From NCBI GenBank assembly GCA_963675435.1, contig OY776216.1, forward strand, positions 1,550,001 through 1,614,000: DNA of 64,000 nt, given 5' to 3'. The translations under genes were made by a program, and so were the position numbers. This DNA is from Saccharicrinis sp963675435. Lineage in GTDB: Bacteria > Bacteroidota > Bacteroidia > Bacteroidales > Marinilabiliaceae. Under the pieces are notes generated by a model. The model ran no database searches and was not told where the DNA came from. It was given only the letters and a program-made list of their open reading frames with translations. Within the stretch, counting starts at the first letter, position 1; each line of letters opens with the position of its first letter. Below are positions 7,682 through 15,772 of this stretch, piece by piece.

Positions 7682-9223
7682 CTATTCTACCAAAGGTCCT
7701 GTGTTTACTTGTTTTCTGAAGTTTGAAGGAGTGATTCCCTTTTCATTCACAAAAGCGGTGTAAAAAGACGATCTGGATTTAAATCCGGTTTCCTGAGCTA
7801 TACCTTCAATGGTTAAACAATCAGATTTTGGATCTTTTAACAGACGAGAGGCTTCCTCAATTCTATATTGATTAATATATAAGTTGAATGTTTTTCCTGA
7901 TTTCTCATTAATAACTTCAGATAGCGATGAGCGGTTTGTATCAAGTTTTTTTGCCAATAAATTAAGCGTTATATTTTGATCAAGGTAGATTTTATCTTGT
8001 TTGATTAGCTTTTCCAGATCATCCCAAATTTTTAATTTTTCTGAACTAAGCTGTTTAATTTTAGGTTTTACTGCTTTGCGGGAATTTGTAGTGATGGTGG
8101 ATTTTTCAGTTTTATGATTCCGTTTTAAATAAATGCTTGTTATAATTACAACCACTAAAATTAAGCCAATAGAAATTGAAAGAAACTTGTATTTAAAGAA
8201 GTTTAAAGATTTTGCCAATTCACTAATTTTCTTGTTCTTATTTTTTACATCATATTCAATTTGCATTTTACTTAATTCTGTTCTCCATTTATTCTTTTGC
8301 AAAGAATCTTCAATAGCATAATATTGTTTAAGATATTTGCTGCTCAGGTCGTATTGGGCTTGTTGTTCATAGGCGTATGCAAGGCCTTTGTAGCTATCTT
8401 CAATAAATGGTAGGTAGTTTGATTTTAATGCAAATGGTAGTGCCTTTTGATAATAGAAAAGTCCGGAATCAACCCGTTGGTAGTTCATATGAAATTTGGC
8501 CAGTCCTAAAAGTGCATCTGCCAAACCCAAGGAGCCATTTGACTTCAACTGCATTTGGTATGCTTTATGAACCCAATATGAAATACTGTCCTGTTTGTTT
8601 ATAGAGGCATAGTAATGACTGAAATTTAGGGCAGTAAATCCGGCCCCCTCATACTGCATGTTTTTTCGAAACAGGTAAAAAGCTGAATCATATAATTCTT
8701 TAATCGGAACGGTTGAATTGATGTAATTGGATTGTCTTAATAAATTGGCAAAACCATGGTAGCAATAGGCTTTATCAAAGTCAGAAAACTGATTTCTTAC
8801 AGTTGCAATATTTTCAAGAAACAGGTTGATGGCAATTAAGGTATCACCTGCTTCTATACCTAATTCAGCCATATTTAGTGCTAATATTACTTTTGCATTA
8901 GGTTTAGTTTCTTGTGATAAGGCTGTTACATAATGTTTATGAGCCTTTATCCAATTGCCTTGGTCTTTATAGCAAATTGCCAAGAGTGAATTTGCTAAAG
9001 AATAAGGCTTATGGTTATAATCTTGATAAATGGAATCCGATTTTAACGCGAGATTTATAGCCTTGTCAAGATCTCTTTTGTTGAATGATGCTTTCGCCTT
9101 TTTATATACTTCTGCCCAATATAAATGGTAGGTTTCAGTATTTTTTGATTGACAGTAATCTGGTGCAGAAAACCATAGCGTTAAGGTTATCAACAAACAA
9201 TATTTGTGCATTTCAATTTTCAT
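7682..9223 (-). CDS. TPR-domain membrane-anchored AraC-type transcriptional regulator
   Basis: 513 residues. A signal sequence (~1-24) leads to a helical region with tetratricopeptide repeats (~30-320; motifs such as YAYEQQAQYDLSSKYLKQYY). A transmembrane helix (~345-366) links this to a cytoplasmic AraC-type DNA-binding domain (~411-511; TLNLLAKKLDTNRSSLSEVI and IEGIAQETGFKSRSSFYTAF). Such one-piece periplasmic-sensor regulators are common in Bacteroidota. Target genes cannot be deduced; the membrane protein downstream on the same strand, 166 bp away, is the nearest candidate. Confidence 0.88.
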   Translation of the reverse strand: MKIEMHKYCLLITLTLWFSAPDYCQSKNTETYHLYWAEVYKKAKASFNKRDLDKAINLALKSDSIYQDYNHKPYSLANSLLAICYKDQGNWIKAHKHYVTALSQETKPNAKVILALNMAELGIEAGDTLIAINLFLENIATVRNQFSDFDKAYCYHGFANLLRQSNYINSTVPIKELYDSAFYLFRKNMQYEGAGFTALNFSHYYASINKQDSISYWVHKAYQMQLKSNGSLGLADALLGLAKFHMNYQRVDSGLFYYQKALPFALKSNYLPFIEDSYKGLAYAYEQQAQYDLSSKYLKQYYAIEDSLQKNKWRTELSKMQIEYDVKNKNKKISELAKSLNFFKYKFLSISIGLILVVVIITSIYLKRNHKTEKSTITTNSRKAVKPKIKQLSSEKLKIWDDLEKLIKQDKIYLDQNITLNLLAKKLDTNRSSLSEVINEKSGKTFNLYINQYRIEEASRLLKDPKSDCLTIEGIAQETGFKSRSSFYTAFVNEKGITPSNFRKQVNTGPLVE

Positions 9224-9469
9224 AGATTACGGGGTGTTTAATTAACTGCGTTATTTTTTTGTTGTGTTGAGTTAACTAAATATGTGGTGGTATAAATATT
9301 TTAAACAAAAATATAAAAAGTACGAACTTATAAAAATAATAATTTTAAATATATAGTGTTGATCTATAGTTTAATAGCTGTAATTTTGGTGTTGGTGTCT
9401 GTGTGGCTTAATAATTATTAACTTTTTTGCTTTATTAAATCACCTGTTGTTTTAAACACTATTGAGTAA

Positions 9470-9485
9470 TTTTACTTCGGTAAAT
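9470..9485 (+). promoter_or_regulatory. Small UUCG-tetraloop hairpin ahead of the ketopantoate reductase gene
   Basis: TTTAC-TTCG-GTAAA forms a five-base-pair hairpin with a stable C(UUCG)G loop, 23 nt before the ATG at 9508. It may lie in the 5' leader. No regulatory partner is visible and it could be chance. Confidence 0.3.
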
Positions 9486-9507
9486 TAATAAATGAAGCAA
9501 GCGTAAA

Positions 9508-10425
9508 ATGGAGCTAAAATACGGGATTATTGGTACTGGTGCTATTGGTGGTTTTTATGGTGGTTTTTTGGCTAAGTCCGGAAAAGATGTGAATTTTCTA
9601 TTTAATTCTGATTTTCAACATGTAAAAGAAAATGGATTAAAAATAGATTCCACAAAAGGTAATTTCCATTTAAAACAGGTAAATGCTTTCAGTAAATCTG
9701 AAGATATGCCTAAATGCGATGTCGTTTTTGTATGTTTAAAAACAACAACAAATCATATCTTAAAGGATTTGCTTCCTTCTGTTTTGCATAAAGACTCTGT
9801 TATCATTATGATTCAAAATGGTTTGGGTGTTGAAAAAAAATTAGCAAAGGAATTTCCTGACATTTCTATAGCTGGAGGATTAGCGTTTGTTGCTTCATCA
9901 AAAATAGATAAAGGACATATTGCACATTATGATTATGGCGCATTAACATTAGGTTTTTATCAGAAAGCCAATGATGCGGTTTTAAATCAGGTTAGCATCG
10001 ATTTAAATAATGCAGGAGTTGAATGTTCTTGTGTAGATGATTTAAATATGGCACGTTGGAAAAAATTACTTTGGAATATTCCATTTAATGGTGTGTGCGT
10101 TGTTTTGAATGCTAAAACTAAAGAGTTGGTGAGTAATGAAGAATCACGTAAGTTGGTCAGAGATTTGATGAACGAGGTAATTGAAGCTGCAAAATATTGT
10201 GGGGCTCCACTTGAAACAAATGCTGTTGATGAGATGATTGAATCAACGTTAAAAATGAAGCCCTATGCTCCAAGTATGAAACTCGATTATGACTTTAAGC
10301 GTCCCATGGAGATAGAAGCTATATATTCCAATCCTGTACAGGAGGCTAAAGAAGCAGGATACGATATGAAAGTTACTTGTACAATCGAAAAACAGTTGCA
10401 TTTTATCCAGGATACTTATAAATAA
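9508..10425 (+). CDS. Ketopantoate reductase family (ApbA/PanE) oxidoreductase
   Basis: 305 residues. The N-terminal Rossmann fold carries GTGAIGGFYGG (residues 9-19) for NADP binding. The central IMIQNGLGVEKKLAKEFP and the RWKKLLWNIPFNGVCVVL segment (family lysine and asparagine, ~183-200) match 2-dehydropantoate 2-reductases. The C-terminal helical domain is complete. The enzyme would reduce ketopantoate to pantoate for CoA synthesis, but paralogues of other specificity exist and no other pan genes lie nearby, so panE is not assigned. A terminator follows directly. Confidence 0.82.
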   Translation: MELKYGIIGTGAIGGFYGGFLAKSGKDVNFLFNSDFQHVKENGLKIDSTKGNFHLKQVNAFSKSEDMPKCDVVFVCLKTTTNHILKDLLPSVLHKDSVIIMIQNGLGVEKKLAKEFPDISIAGGLAFVASSKIDKGHIAHYDYGALTLGFYQKANDAVLNQVSIDLNNAGVECSCVDDLNMARWKKLLWNIPFNGVCVVLNAKTKELVSNEESRKLVRDLMNEVIEAAKYCGAPLETNAVDEMIESTLKMKPYAPSMKLDYDFKRPMEIEAIYSNPVQEAKEAGYDMKVTCTIEKQLHFIQDTYK

Positions 10426-10433
10426 TAATGAAC

Positions 10434-10461
10434 AAAAAAGGAGTGTGCTAGACTCCTTTTT
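10434..10461 (+). terminator. Intrinsic terminator of the ketopantoate reductase-like gene
   Basis: AAAAAGGAGT / ACTCCTTTTT stem with a short loop and a T-run, 9 nt after the stop codon. Confidence 0.8.
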
Positions 10462-10492
10462 GTGGCTATTCCATTGAGAAAAACATATTTAT

Positions 10493-11317
10493 TTAATAAT
10501 ATTCATATTTTCTTTCACATATCAATAATATTGAGTCGTTAATAGTAATATTGGCACTAGTCCAGTTTTTCATATGATCGTAGGCCGTGTAATCTACTAT
10601 TACAACCATTGAATCTTCATTTAAACCATAGGATGAACGTGATAAATCGTAAAATCCATATTCGTTATATGAAGATTCCATAGTCATTAATAAGGAGTCG
10701 TTCTGATCAAACATGTATTCTTTAGTGATTCTATGTTTAGTGTCTCTGATGCATGTATATATTCTTTTTAGGTTGTCTTCAGCGTCGAAATATGTTATTT
10801 TGTGCCAATTGCCTAGAGAATCATTTACAAATTTGAGTGTTCTTTTTGTGCTGTCTACAGGATAATTGAGAATTTGAGATTGTGGAAATCCTGATTCATC
10901 AAAATTATATGTGTCATAGCGCCACAGAGTATCATTTTTGTAATAAAAGGCTTTTGAAATTTTCTCATTATCAATTTCTACCACCCATTTGCTTATTAAA
11001 TCATCGCCATTACTGTAGGTGTTTTGAGTAATCATTCCATTTTCATTAAATGTTGCTACAAAATCGTTCGACCATTGTAAACTGTCTCGTTCATTGCTTG
11101 TAATTATAAAGCCTTTGGTTAATCCATCATTCGTTTTTATGGCCCAATAGTTAATTTCTTCCACTGATTTTAATTGACCATTTAATGTTTCACTAAATAC
11201 GTAGTATGGGGTGTAAGCTCCTAATGTAGTTTGAGGATGAGGTTCAGGAGTGGGAGTCTTACATGAAAAAAGAAATCCGACTAGGATTACTGAAGATAAA
11301 TACAAAATGTTTTTCAT
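10493..11317 (-). CDS. Lipoprotein of unknown function
   Basis: The frame is open from 11377, but the ATG at 11317 directly begins a lipoprotein signal peptide (MKNILYLSSVILVGFLFSC, lipobox LFSC), so that start is chosen: 274 residues. After the cysteine comes a Pro/Thr linker, then repeated beta-type units with Tyr/Trp/Asn-Glu-x-Gly motifs (TFNENGMITQNTYSNGD; YNEYGFYDLSRSSYG), similar in style to RHS/MORN-like antiparallel repeats. No named family is recognised. The upstream region is shared with the divergent CPBP protease gene. Confidence 0.75.
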   Translation of the reverse strand: MKNILYLSSVILVGFLFSCKTPTPEPHPQTTLGAYTPYYVFSETLNGQLKSVEEINYWAIKTNDGLTKGFIITSNERDSLQWSNDFVATFNENGMITQNTYSNGDDLISKWVVEIDNEKISKAFYYKNDTLWRYDTYNFDESGFPQSQILNYPVDSTKRTLKFVNDSLGNWHKITYFDAEDNLKRIYTCIRDTKHRITKEYMFDQNDSLLMTMESSYNEYGFYDLSRSSYGLNEDSMVVIVDYTAYDHMKNWTSANITINDSILLICERKYEYY

Positions 11318-11409
11318 AATAGTAAGAGTTTGATAAATACTATAATGAAAGTTACGATGTATATTTTTATAGTTCAATGATTAATAATTTTTTATTAACG
11401 GTCAATTGT

Positions 11410-11417
11410 TATATTTG
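11410..11417 (+). promoter_or_regulatory. -7 promoter box (TATATTTG) of the CPBP protease gene
   Basis: TATATTTG matches the Bacteroidota TAnnTTTG box and lies 20 nt before the chosen ATG at 11437. The region about 20 nt upstream is T-rich but lacks a clean TTTG. A promoter here supports the shorter start, because the longer frame would begin upstream of the transcript. Confidence 0.5.
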
Positions 11418-11436
11418 CGACAGAAAATTTAGAAAA

Positions 11437-12267
11437 ATGGAAAATATTAAACAGAAATTATATCCAAGTGTAGGTCAAAGCTGGGGTATTGTTGGTGTAG
11501 CAATTTTGGCTCAGTTAATACTAGCACCTGTTTATGTAGGTGTAATATCCTTAATGGGTAAAGATTTGGCACTCTTGATTTATTATATATTAACTATTGG
11601 AGGTGCTTTTGCATATGCGCATTACATACGTAAAAGAGAAACGGGTGTGGATAATTATCCAGTTTCAAAAGGATCTGGCAGATTAATTTTATTAGTCTCC
11701 ATATTTACAATAGCTCTAGCTATAGGAGTAACAACTCCGATAGCAAGCCTTATTCCTATGCCAGATTTTTTCAGAGAGGCTTTTGAACAAATGATGGGAG
11801 AAAAAAGTATTTTCTCATTTGCAACAATAGCTATAGCAGCTCCAATCTTAGAAGAATTAATTTTTAGAGGTGTGATATTGGATGGCTTGTTGAAAAAATA
11901 TACTCCACAAAAAGCTATTTTTATTTCAAGCTTTTTATTTGCATTTCTTCATTTAAATCCGTGGCAGTTTATTGCAGCAATGGCAATTGGGGCATTTTCC
12001 GGATATATATATTATAAAACGAAAAACTTGTTGTTTTGTATTATTATTCATTTTGTTAATAATGGATTTGCCTTTTTATTATCTATGATGGAAGGGGCGG
12101 AAGAGCAAATAGATATGTCTTTGGTAGAGGCATACGGAGGTGTTATAAATGCAATTCTTGTTATTGGAGGATGTATTATTGTAGGTTTAGTGTGTTTGGG
12201 TTTTATAAAAAGAGAACTTAATTCGTCTATGAAAAATGAAGATAAAGAGTTGAGTGAAATTTTATGA
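11437..12267 (+). CDS. CPBP-family intramembrane glutamic endopeptidase (CAAX protease-like)
   Basis: 276 residues from the ATG at 11437; a start at 11377 would be 20 residues longer but lies ahead of the likely promoter. Six to eight hydrophobic segments. The family motifs are present in order: PILEELIFRGVIL (EExxxR), FAFLHLNPWQF (second motif His) and IIIHFVNNGFAF (third motif His and Asn). Such ABI/CPBP proteases cleave within the membrane, and many bacterial ones have no known substrate. It is monocistronic, with the tRNA genes downstream. Confidence 0.88.
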   Translation: MENIKQKLYPSVGQSWGIVGVAILAQLILAPVYVGVISLMGKDLALLIYYILTIGGAFAYAHYIRKRETGVDNYPVSKGSGRLILLVSIFTIALAIGVTTPIASLIPMPDFFREAFEQMMGEKSIFSFATIAIAAPILEELIFRGVILDGLLKKYTPQKAIFISSFLFAFLHLNPWQFIAAMAIGAFSGYIYYKTKNLLFCIIIHFVNNGFAFLLSMMEGAEEQIDMSLVEAYGGVINAILVIGGCIIVGLVCLGFIKRELNSSMKNEDKELSEIL

Positions 12268-12352
12268 AAAAAAATATGATTGTTTGAGGTGTTTATAATC
12301 AGTTAGTTGATCTTTTGTTTAGGTTTGTTTCTAAAAGAAATATCAAAATCTA

Positions 12353-12384
12353 TTTGGTAGTGGCAAATAAACCTCCTATATTTG
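12353..12384 (+). promoter_or_regulatory. Promoter of the initiator tRNA genes
   Basis: TTTG at 12353-12356 and TATATTTG at 12377-12384, separated by 20 nt, are a near-perfect Bacteroidota housekeeping promoter. Transcription would begin about 30 nt before the first tRNA. Confidence 0.75.
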
Positions 12385-12423
12385 CAACCGCAAAAAAGAA
12401 AACAACTATTGTTTAAGATATAT

Positions 12424-12496
<73 letters not shown>

Positions 12497-12500
12497 CTAC

Positions 12501-12527
12501 ACCAAAAGAAAAGTTCTTTTGGTTTTA
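12501..12527 (+). terminator. Intrinsic terminator or processing hairpin between the two tRNAs
   Basis: ACCAAAAGAA-AAG-TTCTTTTGGT followed by TTTAAAT, directly after tRNA copy 1. The short T-run makes partial termination or a 3'-end processing role equally possible. Confidence 0.6.
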
Positions 12528-12567
12528 AATGAAAACATTTTGTGCAATAGCGCAGTTAAAGATATAC

Positions 12568-12640
12568 TGCGGGGTGGAGCAGTTGGTAGCTCGTTGGGCT
12601 CATAACCCAAAGGCCGTCAGTTCGAGTCTGGCCCCCGCTA
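12568..12640 (+). tRNA. Initiator tRNA-fMet (CAT), copy 2
   Basis: Identical to copy 1 except one base in the variable region (AGGCC against AGGTC). The same GCGGGGT-type acceptor, three G:C pairs in the anticodon stem and unpaired 1-72 are present. The 14 nt before both copies are also nearly identical (AAGATATA[TC]TG…), so the repeat unit includes some upstream sequence, pointing to a recent tandem duplication. Confidence 0.95.
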
Positions 12641-12644
12641 CTAG

Positions 12645-12678
12645 TAAAGGTTGGTAATTTAAATTATCAACCTTTTTT
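12645..12678 (+). terminator. Intrinsic terminator of the tRNA unit
   Basis: AAAGGTTGGTAATTT / AAATTATCAACCTTT near-perfect stem followed by seven T residues. Confidence 0.85.
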
Positions 12679-12800
12679 TATTTCTAAAAAATTAGAACTG
12701 GCATAAAAAGGACTCAAAACAAACGTTTTGATAATATCTTGTTCGCTACAAAATTTTTGCTTTCAAAAAATCAGGTTGTCTGGTTGAAAAATGTGATCCT

Positions 12801-13357
12801 ATGAAACAGCTTTGTAATTTTTTGAAATTTGGTTTAATCAATCTATTGATTTCATTAGTTCTTTTTAGTTGTAAAAATAAAATTCGCTACACCAACCTTG
12901 CGTAAGAGGTTTGAGAATCAGGGAGTTTACTGTAAGGTTGGAGTATTTGGGTTTTCCCGAGGATTAGATGTTGGCTCCATTGCAATTGGATATAAAATTG
13001 TACCCGAATTTGAAAATATAGGTTTTAACAAAGGACTATCAGATAAAGTATAAGTTGCAGTATTAGGACCTGGAATATCTGATTTTACAAGAGTATATCA
13101 GGGAATCGATGATGGAGATAAGAATTTTAGAAGGTCGTTGTCCTTGGGTGTGGGGAGAAGTGAATGATAATTGCAAATTATGGGAAACAATGGGGTCTTC
13201 TTATTTGGTGGAAAGTTCAGGAAGTGAACCAGTGTTATTTTTCTATAATAGTGATGATAGTACCAACTATCATGATCAGGTGATTCATTAAAAAGGAAAG
13301 CTTGATTTATTGGGAGTTGAAACCTCCCTTAGTAAGGATTATGGAAAAGGACATTAA
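12801..13357 (+). pseudogene. Broken lipoprotein gene of unknown family
   Basis: ATG at 12801 gives a 34-codon lipoprotein signal (…LLISLVLFSCKNK, lipobox LFSC) ending at TAA 12903. A second frame from ~12919 reads …GVFGFSRGLDVGSIAIGYKI and has stops. A third frame (13109 on) reads to TAA 13289, then continues in frame for 21 codons (LDLLGVETSLSKDYGKGH) to TAA 13357. Protein-like stretches in three successive frames show a once-intact gene with frameshifts and nonsense codons. The family is not recognised. Confidence 0.55.
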
Positions 13358-13571
13358 ATACCACAAAAAGGCGAAGACTTAAAGGTAATGTATCAATTTA
13401 TGTCTTCGCATTTAGAGGCTCCCCAAATAATCAAGTAGTTAATCTTTCTTTAAAGGTGTTTATCGTATTAGGGTTTTACATTCTTTATGTTTTTGTTTTG
13501 TTGTAAATTTCCGGCTTACTGGTTTTATTTTTTAACTTTGTCTACACTAAATTCTAGGAGTAATAATATTT

Positions 13572-14447
13572 ATGGATAGTTCCAAAGAGAAAAAAAATTT
13601 TATTCAAAAGATACGTAATAAGTATCGCCTGGCCATTTTTAATGAACAAACATACGAAGAGTTATGGGCCATGCGCCTGTCTAGGTTAAATGTATTTACG
13701 GTTCTCGGTACCGCTGTTGTAATATTAATCGTTCTGGTTTCTTTATTGATTGCTTACACGGGTTTAAAAGAATATATTCCCGGTTTTCCAGATGGAAATG
13801 AGCGTATATTAATGGTTCGTAATGTGAATAGAGTTGATTCCTTGATTCAGGAAATTCAAAAGCGGGACGAGTTCTTTAAATCAATTAAAGCTGTAGTTCA
13901 GGGAGAAGTTCCTCCTTATGATGAGGTTGAATCAGACTCAAATAAAAACAGAAATCTTGCTCCGGTTTCTTTCAATAAGAGTGAAGCCGATGAAGCATTC
14001 AGAGAAAAAGTAGAGAAAGAAGAAAAATATAATCTTTCAGTATTAGCAGCAAATGATAAAATTCCAGAATTAAGTCAGGTGTACTTCTATACGCCATTAA
14101 AAGGTTTTGTTGTTAAGAAGTATATAGAAGGAGAAAATCACTTTGGTGTTGATATCGTTTCAAAACCAGGTGAAACTGTGTTGTCAATATTGAGTGGAAC
14201 TGTTATTTTCTCAGGTTGGACCGTTGAGACAGGCTATGTATTAATGATTCAACATGGAAACGATATTATTTCTGCATATAAGCATAATTCAAAATTATTA
14301 AAGAAAGCTGGGGATAAAGTTCAGGCAGGAGAAGCTATTGCTAATGTTGGTAATTCAGGAGAGTTAACAACTGGTCCGCATTTGCATTTTGAATTATGGT
14401 ATCAGGGCAAAGCTGTTGATCCTGAAGAATACATTTTATTTGAATAA
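13572..14447 (+). CDS. M23-family peptidase (murein hydrolase, LytM domain)
   Basis: 291 residues. The cytoplasmic N-terminus is followed by one TM helix (~42-66) and a periplasmic stalk (~70-165) with helical, charged sequence. The C-terminal LytM domain has the zinc motifs HFGVD (HxxxD) and HLHFELW (HxH) and the GNSGELTTGPHLHF signature. All metal ligands appear intact, so it is probably an active peptidoglycan endopeptidase. It ends 19 nt before dxr, which suggests co-transcription. Confidence 0.92.
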   Translation: MDSSKEKKNFIQKIRNKYRLAIFNEQTYEELWAMRLSRLNVFTVLGTAVVILIVLVSLLIAYTGLKEYIPGFPDGNERILMVRNVNRVDSLIQEIQKRDEFFKSIKAVVQGEVPPYDEVESDSNKNRNLAPVSFNKSEADEAFREKVEKEEKYNLSVLAANDKIPELSQVYFYTPLKGFVVKKYIEGENHFGVDIVSKPGETVLSILSGTVIFSGWTVETGYVLMIQHGNDIISAYKHNSKLLKKAGDKVQAGEAIANVGNSGELTTGPHLHFELWYQGKAVDPEEYILFE

Positions 14448-14466
14448 CATTTTTTACCAGTACAAT

Positions 14467-15621
14467 ATGAAGAAACGGGTAGCAGTGCTGGGATCAACAG
14501 GATCCATCGGAACACAAACCCTGGAAGTGATTTCCAAAAATACAGATAAATTTGAAGTTGAAGTATTAACCGCCAATAATAGTATTGGCAGATTGGTTGA
14601 GCAATGTCGACAATTTCAGCCTAATGTTGTGGTTATAGCCAACAAAAATAAATATAACCAATTAAAGGAAGCGCTGGAAGACTTGCCTATTAAAGTATAT
14701 GCAGGCAGCGAAGCAATTGCTCAGGTTGTAGAAATGAGTACTGTTGATATTGTACTTACTGCAATGGTTGGTTTTGCAGGTTTGTTACCTACAATAAATG
14801 CCATTAAGGCTAAAAAGCCCATTGCTTTAGCAAATAAGGAAACTTTAGTGGTTGCTGGTGATATAATTACTAAACTAGCTTCACAGAATAATGTTCCAAT
14901 ATTACCTGTTGATTCTGAACATTCTGCCATATTTCAATGTTTGGTAGGAGAGTTTCATAACCCAATTGAAAAAATTTACTTAACCGCATCAGGTGGTCCA
15001 TTTAGAGGAAAAAATAAAGATTTTCTGGAATCAGTAACTCCAGAGCAGGCTTTAAATCATCCAAACTGGGATATGGGTAATAAAATAACCATTGATTCAG
15101 CCAGTTTAATGAACAAGGGACTTGAGGTTATTGAAGCGCATTGGTTATTTGGGCTGGAGGCTGAACAAATTGATGTAATTGTTCATCCTCAGAGTATTAT
15201 TCATAGTCTGGTTCAGTTTAAGGATAACTCTATGAAAGCACAAATGGGTTTGCCGGATATGCGTTTACCAATTCAGTATGCATTAACCTACCCTGCACGC
15301 ACGGAGTCTGATTTTGAGCGGTTTAATTTTATGGATTATCCAAGTCTGACTTTTGAAAAACCAGATTTAAAATCATTTCGAAATTTGGATATAGCCTTTA
15401 AAGCAATGAAAAAAGGAGGAAATATGCCATGTATTATTAATGCCGCCAATGAAGTTGTTGTCGAGGCTTTTCTTCAAAATAAAATAGGCTTTTTAAAGAT
15501 GAGTGATGTAATTGAAGAAACAATGGTTAAAGCTAGTTTTATTGAAAAGCCAAGTTTTGAAAATTATCTGGATTCAGATAAAGAGGCTCGTCGAATTGCA
15601 CAATCTATTATTGGATATTAA
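14467..15621 (+). CDS. dxr: 1-deoxy-D-xylulose 5-phosphate reductoisomerase
   Basis: The frame is open from 14389, but the ATG at 14467 gives the family N-terminus MKKRVAVLGSTGSIGTQTLE, so 384 residues is chosen; the longer start would overlap the M23 gene. NADPH motif GSTGSIG; NKETLVVAGDII; metal/substrate motifs PVDSEHSAIFQCL (Asp, Glu), ASGGPFR and SASLMNKGLEVIEAHWLF are all intact. It catalyses the committed NADPH-dependent step of the MEP isoprenoid pathway. It is followed by rseP, a common Bacteroidota order. Confidence 0.97.
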   Translation: MKKRVAVLGSTGSIGTQTLEVISKNTDKFEVEVLTANNSIGRLVEQCRQFQPNVVVIANKNKYNQLKEALEDLPIKVYAGSEAIAQVVEMSTVDIVLTAMVGFAGLLPTINAIKAKKPIALANKETLVVAGDIITKLASQNNVPILPVDSEHSAIFQCLVGEFHNPIEKIYLTASGGPFRGKNKDFLESVTPEQALNHPNWDMGNKITIDSASLMNKGLEVIEAHWLFGLEAEQIDVIVHPQSIIHSLVQFKDNSMKAQMGLPDMRLPIQYALTYPARTESDFERFNFMDYPSLTFEKPDLKSFRNLDIAFKAMKKGGNMPCIINAANEVVVEAFLQNKIGFLKMSDVIEETMVKASFIEKPSFENYLDSDKEARRIAQSIIGY

Positions 15622-15738
15622 TCGACGATCTTTTTAGGTAAATTGAATTGATTTATTGCACATTATATAATTAGGGTTTGGTAAGTATGTGTAATCTTAT
15701 TTAGATTATATAAAACTAGGGTAAGATTAAAAAAAGGA

Positions 15739-15746
15739 TATATTTG
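15739..15746 (+). promoter_or_regulatory. -7 promoter box (TATATTTG) ahead of rseP
   Basis: TATATTTG 27 nt before the rseP ATG fits the Bacteroidota -7 consensus. No TTTG is seen at the -33 distance (the sequence there is CTAGG), so the promoter call is tentative. Confidence 0.4.
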
Positions 15747-15772
15747 TAGCTTAATTTTTGAATTTGAAATAA

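Noticed and set aside
12568..12640. Second tRNA-Met as an elongator methionine or tRNA-Ile2 (CAT anticodon modified)
   Set aside because: It keeps the unpaired 1-72 position and the three G:C pairs in the anticodon stem, and is identical to copy 1 except one variable-loop base, so it is also an initiator.
13371..13409. GCGAAGAC…GTCTTCGC inverted repeat as terminator of the broken lipoprotein gene
   Set aside because: The loop is over 20 nt and the following sequence is not a T-run; kept out of the feature list as unsupported.
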